From JAFNAG01 sp963721405 (lineage in GTDB: Bacteria > Acidobacteriota > UBA6911), in the NCBI GenBank assembly GCA_963721405.1, contig CAVRJA010000014.1, positions 1,426,001-1,490,000 of the forward strand: 64,000 nt of DNA. Direction: 5' to 3'. The notes under the pieces are model-generated. The model was given only the letters and a program-made list of their open reading frames with translations, made no database searches and was not told the origin of the DNA. The translations under genes were made by a program, and so were the position numbers. Below are positions 62,884 through 64,000 of the stretch, piece after piece. Positions within the stretch are counted from its first letter, which is position 1. Each line of letters opens with the position of its first letter.

Positions 62884-63992
62884 TCTGTGTCGTATTTCGC
62901 TCTGACGTCTGAAGGCAGGGCCTGCAGGATGCCTGCGCGGAATCGCTCGCTGGAGAAGCGCCGGCTCAATCGACTGATCCCTTCGCGATCGAAGATCATG
63001 CGTTCGAACCTGCGGACCGCCTCGACGATGCACGGCACAGACTGCTCCTTGAAGAAAATCCCTGTGCGGCCGTCCAGCACGATCTCCAGGGCCCCGCCCT
63101 GCGCAAACGAAATTACCGGCGTGCCGCAGGCCTGCGCTTCGGCGGCCACGAGGCCGAAATCCTCCATCTGGGGAAAGAGAAAAGCCCTGGCGCCGCTGTA
63201 GAGCGCGTGCAACTCAGCATCGCTCACAAAGTCGACGAACCGGATGTTTCTGGCTCCGGCTGCCAGACTCTTGAGGCGAGATTTCTCAGGCCCGGTGCCG
63301 ACGATCCACAGATTCAGGCCCATTTCCAGGAAGGCTTCGACCAGGAGCTCGAACCGCTTGTAGTGGATAAGCCTGCCGGCGGCGAGGTAGTATTCCTGAT
63401 TTTCCGGGGATGGTTGCAGGCTCGCGTCGAAATAGAACTTCCCGTAATCGACCGGGGGATAGAGCACACGTGCCGTGCGGCCGTAGTTTCTCTGGATCTT
63501 CTGCGCAATGAAGCCAGAGACCGCCAGCAGCGCATCGGGCTTTTGTGCCGCCTTGAGATCCCAGCGCCTCAGATATGCAAACGCCGGCCTGAAGAAAGTC
63601 CGGAAAACAGGGTTGGTGAAGTAGTTGTCGATCTCCCAGGCATATCGCAGCGGAGTGTAACAATACGACAGGTGGAAAGTGTGTCCGTTGTGGGACACAC
63701 CCTTCGCATAGCCTGCGCTGTCGGAGACGATCAGGTCGTATTCGTTCCTGATGCCGATACTTCTGACCGCGGCAGGCATGAAGGGGATGAACAGCCGGTG
63801 TTTGCGCCTCGCCAGGGGGAAATCCAGGATGCTCGTCTTATAGACTTTACCGTGAAAAAGCTGGGAAGTCCGCTCGGGGCTGTAGAGCAGCGTGTAGATG
63901 TGGGCGCCCGGGAAAATGTCCAGGAGGCTTTCAAGAACCCGCTCCGCGCCGCCATATTGATTGAGGTAATCGTGAACCAGAGCGACTTTCAT
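62814..63992 (-). CDS. Family 4 glycosyltransferase (mannosyltransferase-like)
   Basis: 392 residues. ALVHDYLNQYGGAERVLESL, LSYCYTPLRYAWEIDNYF, DALLAVSGFIAQKIQRNYGR, YLAAGRLIHYKRFELLVEAF, and FLFPQMEDFGLVAAEAQACG followed by TPVISFAQGGALEIVLDG are GT4 hallmarks; the YTPLRYAW element resembles WbaZ/WbpY-type mannosyltransferases. Likely a surface-polysaccharide sugar transfer. The 3' end overlaps the convergent GT4 by 70 bases. The start ATG 63992 is 8 bases from the window edge; upstream genes are not visible. Confidence 0.82.
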   Translation of the reverse strand: MKVALVHDYLNQYGGAERVLESLLDIFPGAHIYTLLYSPERTSQLFHGKVYKTSILDFPLARRKHRLFIPFMPAAVRSIGIRNEYDLIVSDSAGYAKGVSHNGHTFHLSYCYTPLRYAWEIDNYFTNPVFRTFFRPAFAYLRRWDLKAAQKPDALLAVSGFIAQKIQRNYGRTARVLYPPVDYGKFYFDASLQPSPENQEYYLAAGRLIHYKRFELLVEAFLEMGLNLWIVGTGPEKSRLKSLAAGARNIRFVDFVSDAELHALYSGARAFLFPQMEDFGLVAAEAQACGTPVISFAQGGALEIVLDGRTGIFFKEQSVPCIVEAVRRFERMIFDREGISRLSRRFSSERFRAGILQALPSDVRAKYDTDYSRTPSSGTLGSDRRPREAICR

Positions 63993-64000
63993 CGGGACTC

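Overview
The window looks like chromosomal DNA from a high-GC Gram-negative member of the Acidobacteriota. The pointers are an acidobacterial-type VWFA-related secreted protein (6600-7544), a remnant of the duplicated orphan ABC permease family that is abundant in this phylum (about 5985-6196), a remnant of a Gly/Ala-rich BNR-repeat secreted protein, TolC/RND and LPS-type glycosyltransferase genes, and many GC-rich dispersed intergenic repeats. The class cannot be fixed from the sequence. No rRNA, tRNA, CRISPR array or replication origin was seen.

Layout. (1) 1-5938: a co-directional cluster that reads as bacterial ceramide synthesis and export: serine palmitoyltransferase (5' end outside the window), a GNAT-like acyltransferase, an SDR reductase, a PAP2-family membrane enzyme and an MsbA-like ABC exporter. 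(2) 5939-15000: gene remnants, the VWFA protein, ketopantoate reductase, a penicillin-acylase-type hydrolase, a DUF4126 membrane protein, a GT9 glycosyltransferase and a YVTN-type propeller. (3) 15053-17951: a two-gene transposon-like element with long inverted ends. (4) 18127-23867: a TolC/adaptor/RND efflux operon whose adaptor and pump genes carry about six single-base frameshifts. (5) 23870-32162: aminotransferase and amino-acid permease, DUF2914 protein, Na+/solute symporter with a small partner, GT2, alanine racemase. (6) 32381-39043: a minus-strand poly-gamma-glutamate type gene cluster (pgsB, pgsC, pgsW) continuing into a secreted DUF6305-like protein, a TRAP-like permease, a 55-residue membrane protein and an M14/aspartoacylase-like metallohydrolase. 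(7) 39189-50026: C69 dipeptidase, cysE-cysK, DUF4824/DUF2157 pair, a BNR protein remnant, a NhaD-type antiporter and a CDF metal transporter with three C-terminal domains. (8) 50602-54838: ECF sigma factor, secreted heavy-metal-associated protein, small secreted protein and a CusRS-like two-component system. (9) 55482-58873: a Tyr-rich leader peptide and terminator-like hairpin ahead of DAHP synthase and a prephenate dehydrogenase/chorismate mutase fusion, then a Rieske protein and a DUF2231-like membrane protein. (10) 58921-63992: surface-polysaccharide genes (GT9, O-antigen ligase/polymerase, two GT4).

The least explained signal is non-coding. Two classes of structured intergenic DNA recur. 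The first is a 230-330 bp element present three times (37567-37815 inverted, 50029-50358, 51259-51490): ends resembling AGTTTCTGTCGCGAAACT, inner arms made of the hexamers TCCAGG/TCCAAG, and a conserved core of about 60 bp. The second is a set of hairpins whose arms are degenerate tandem heptamers, with a different heptamer at each locus (39052-39182, 41023-41157, 43189-43362, single arm at 45782-45811). Several other dispersed repeats occur, one of which supplies the C-terminal codons of the PAP2 gene.
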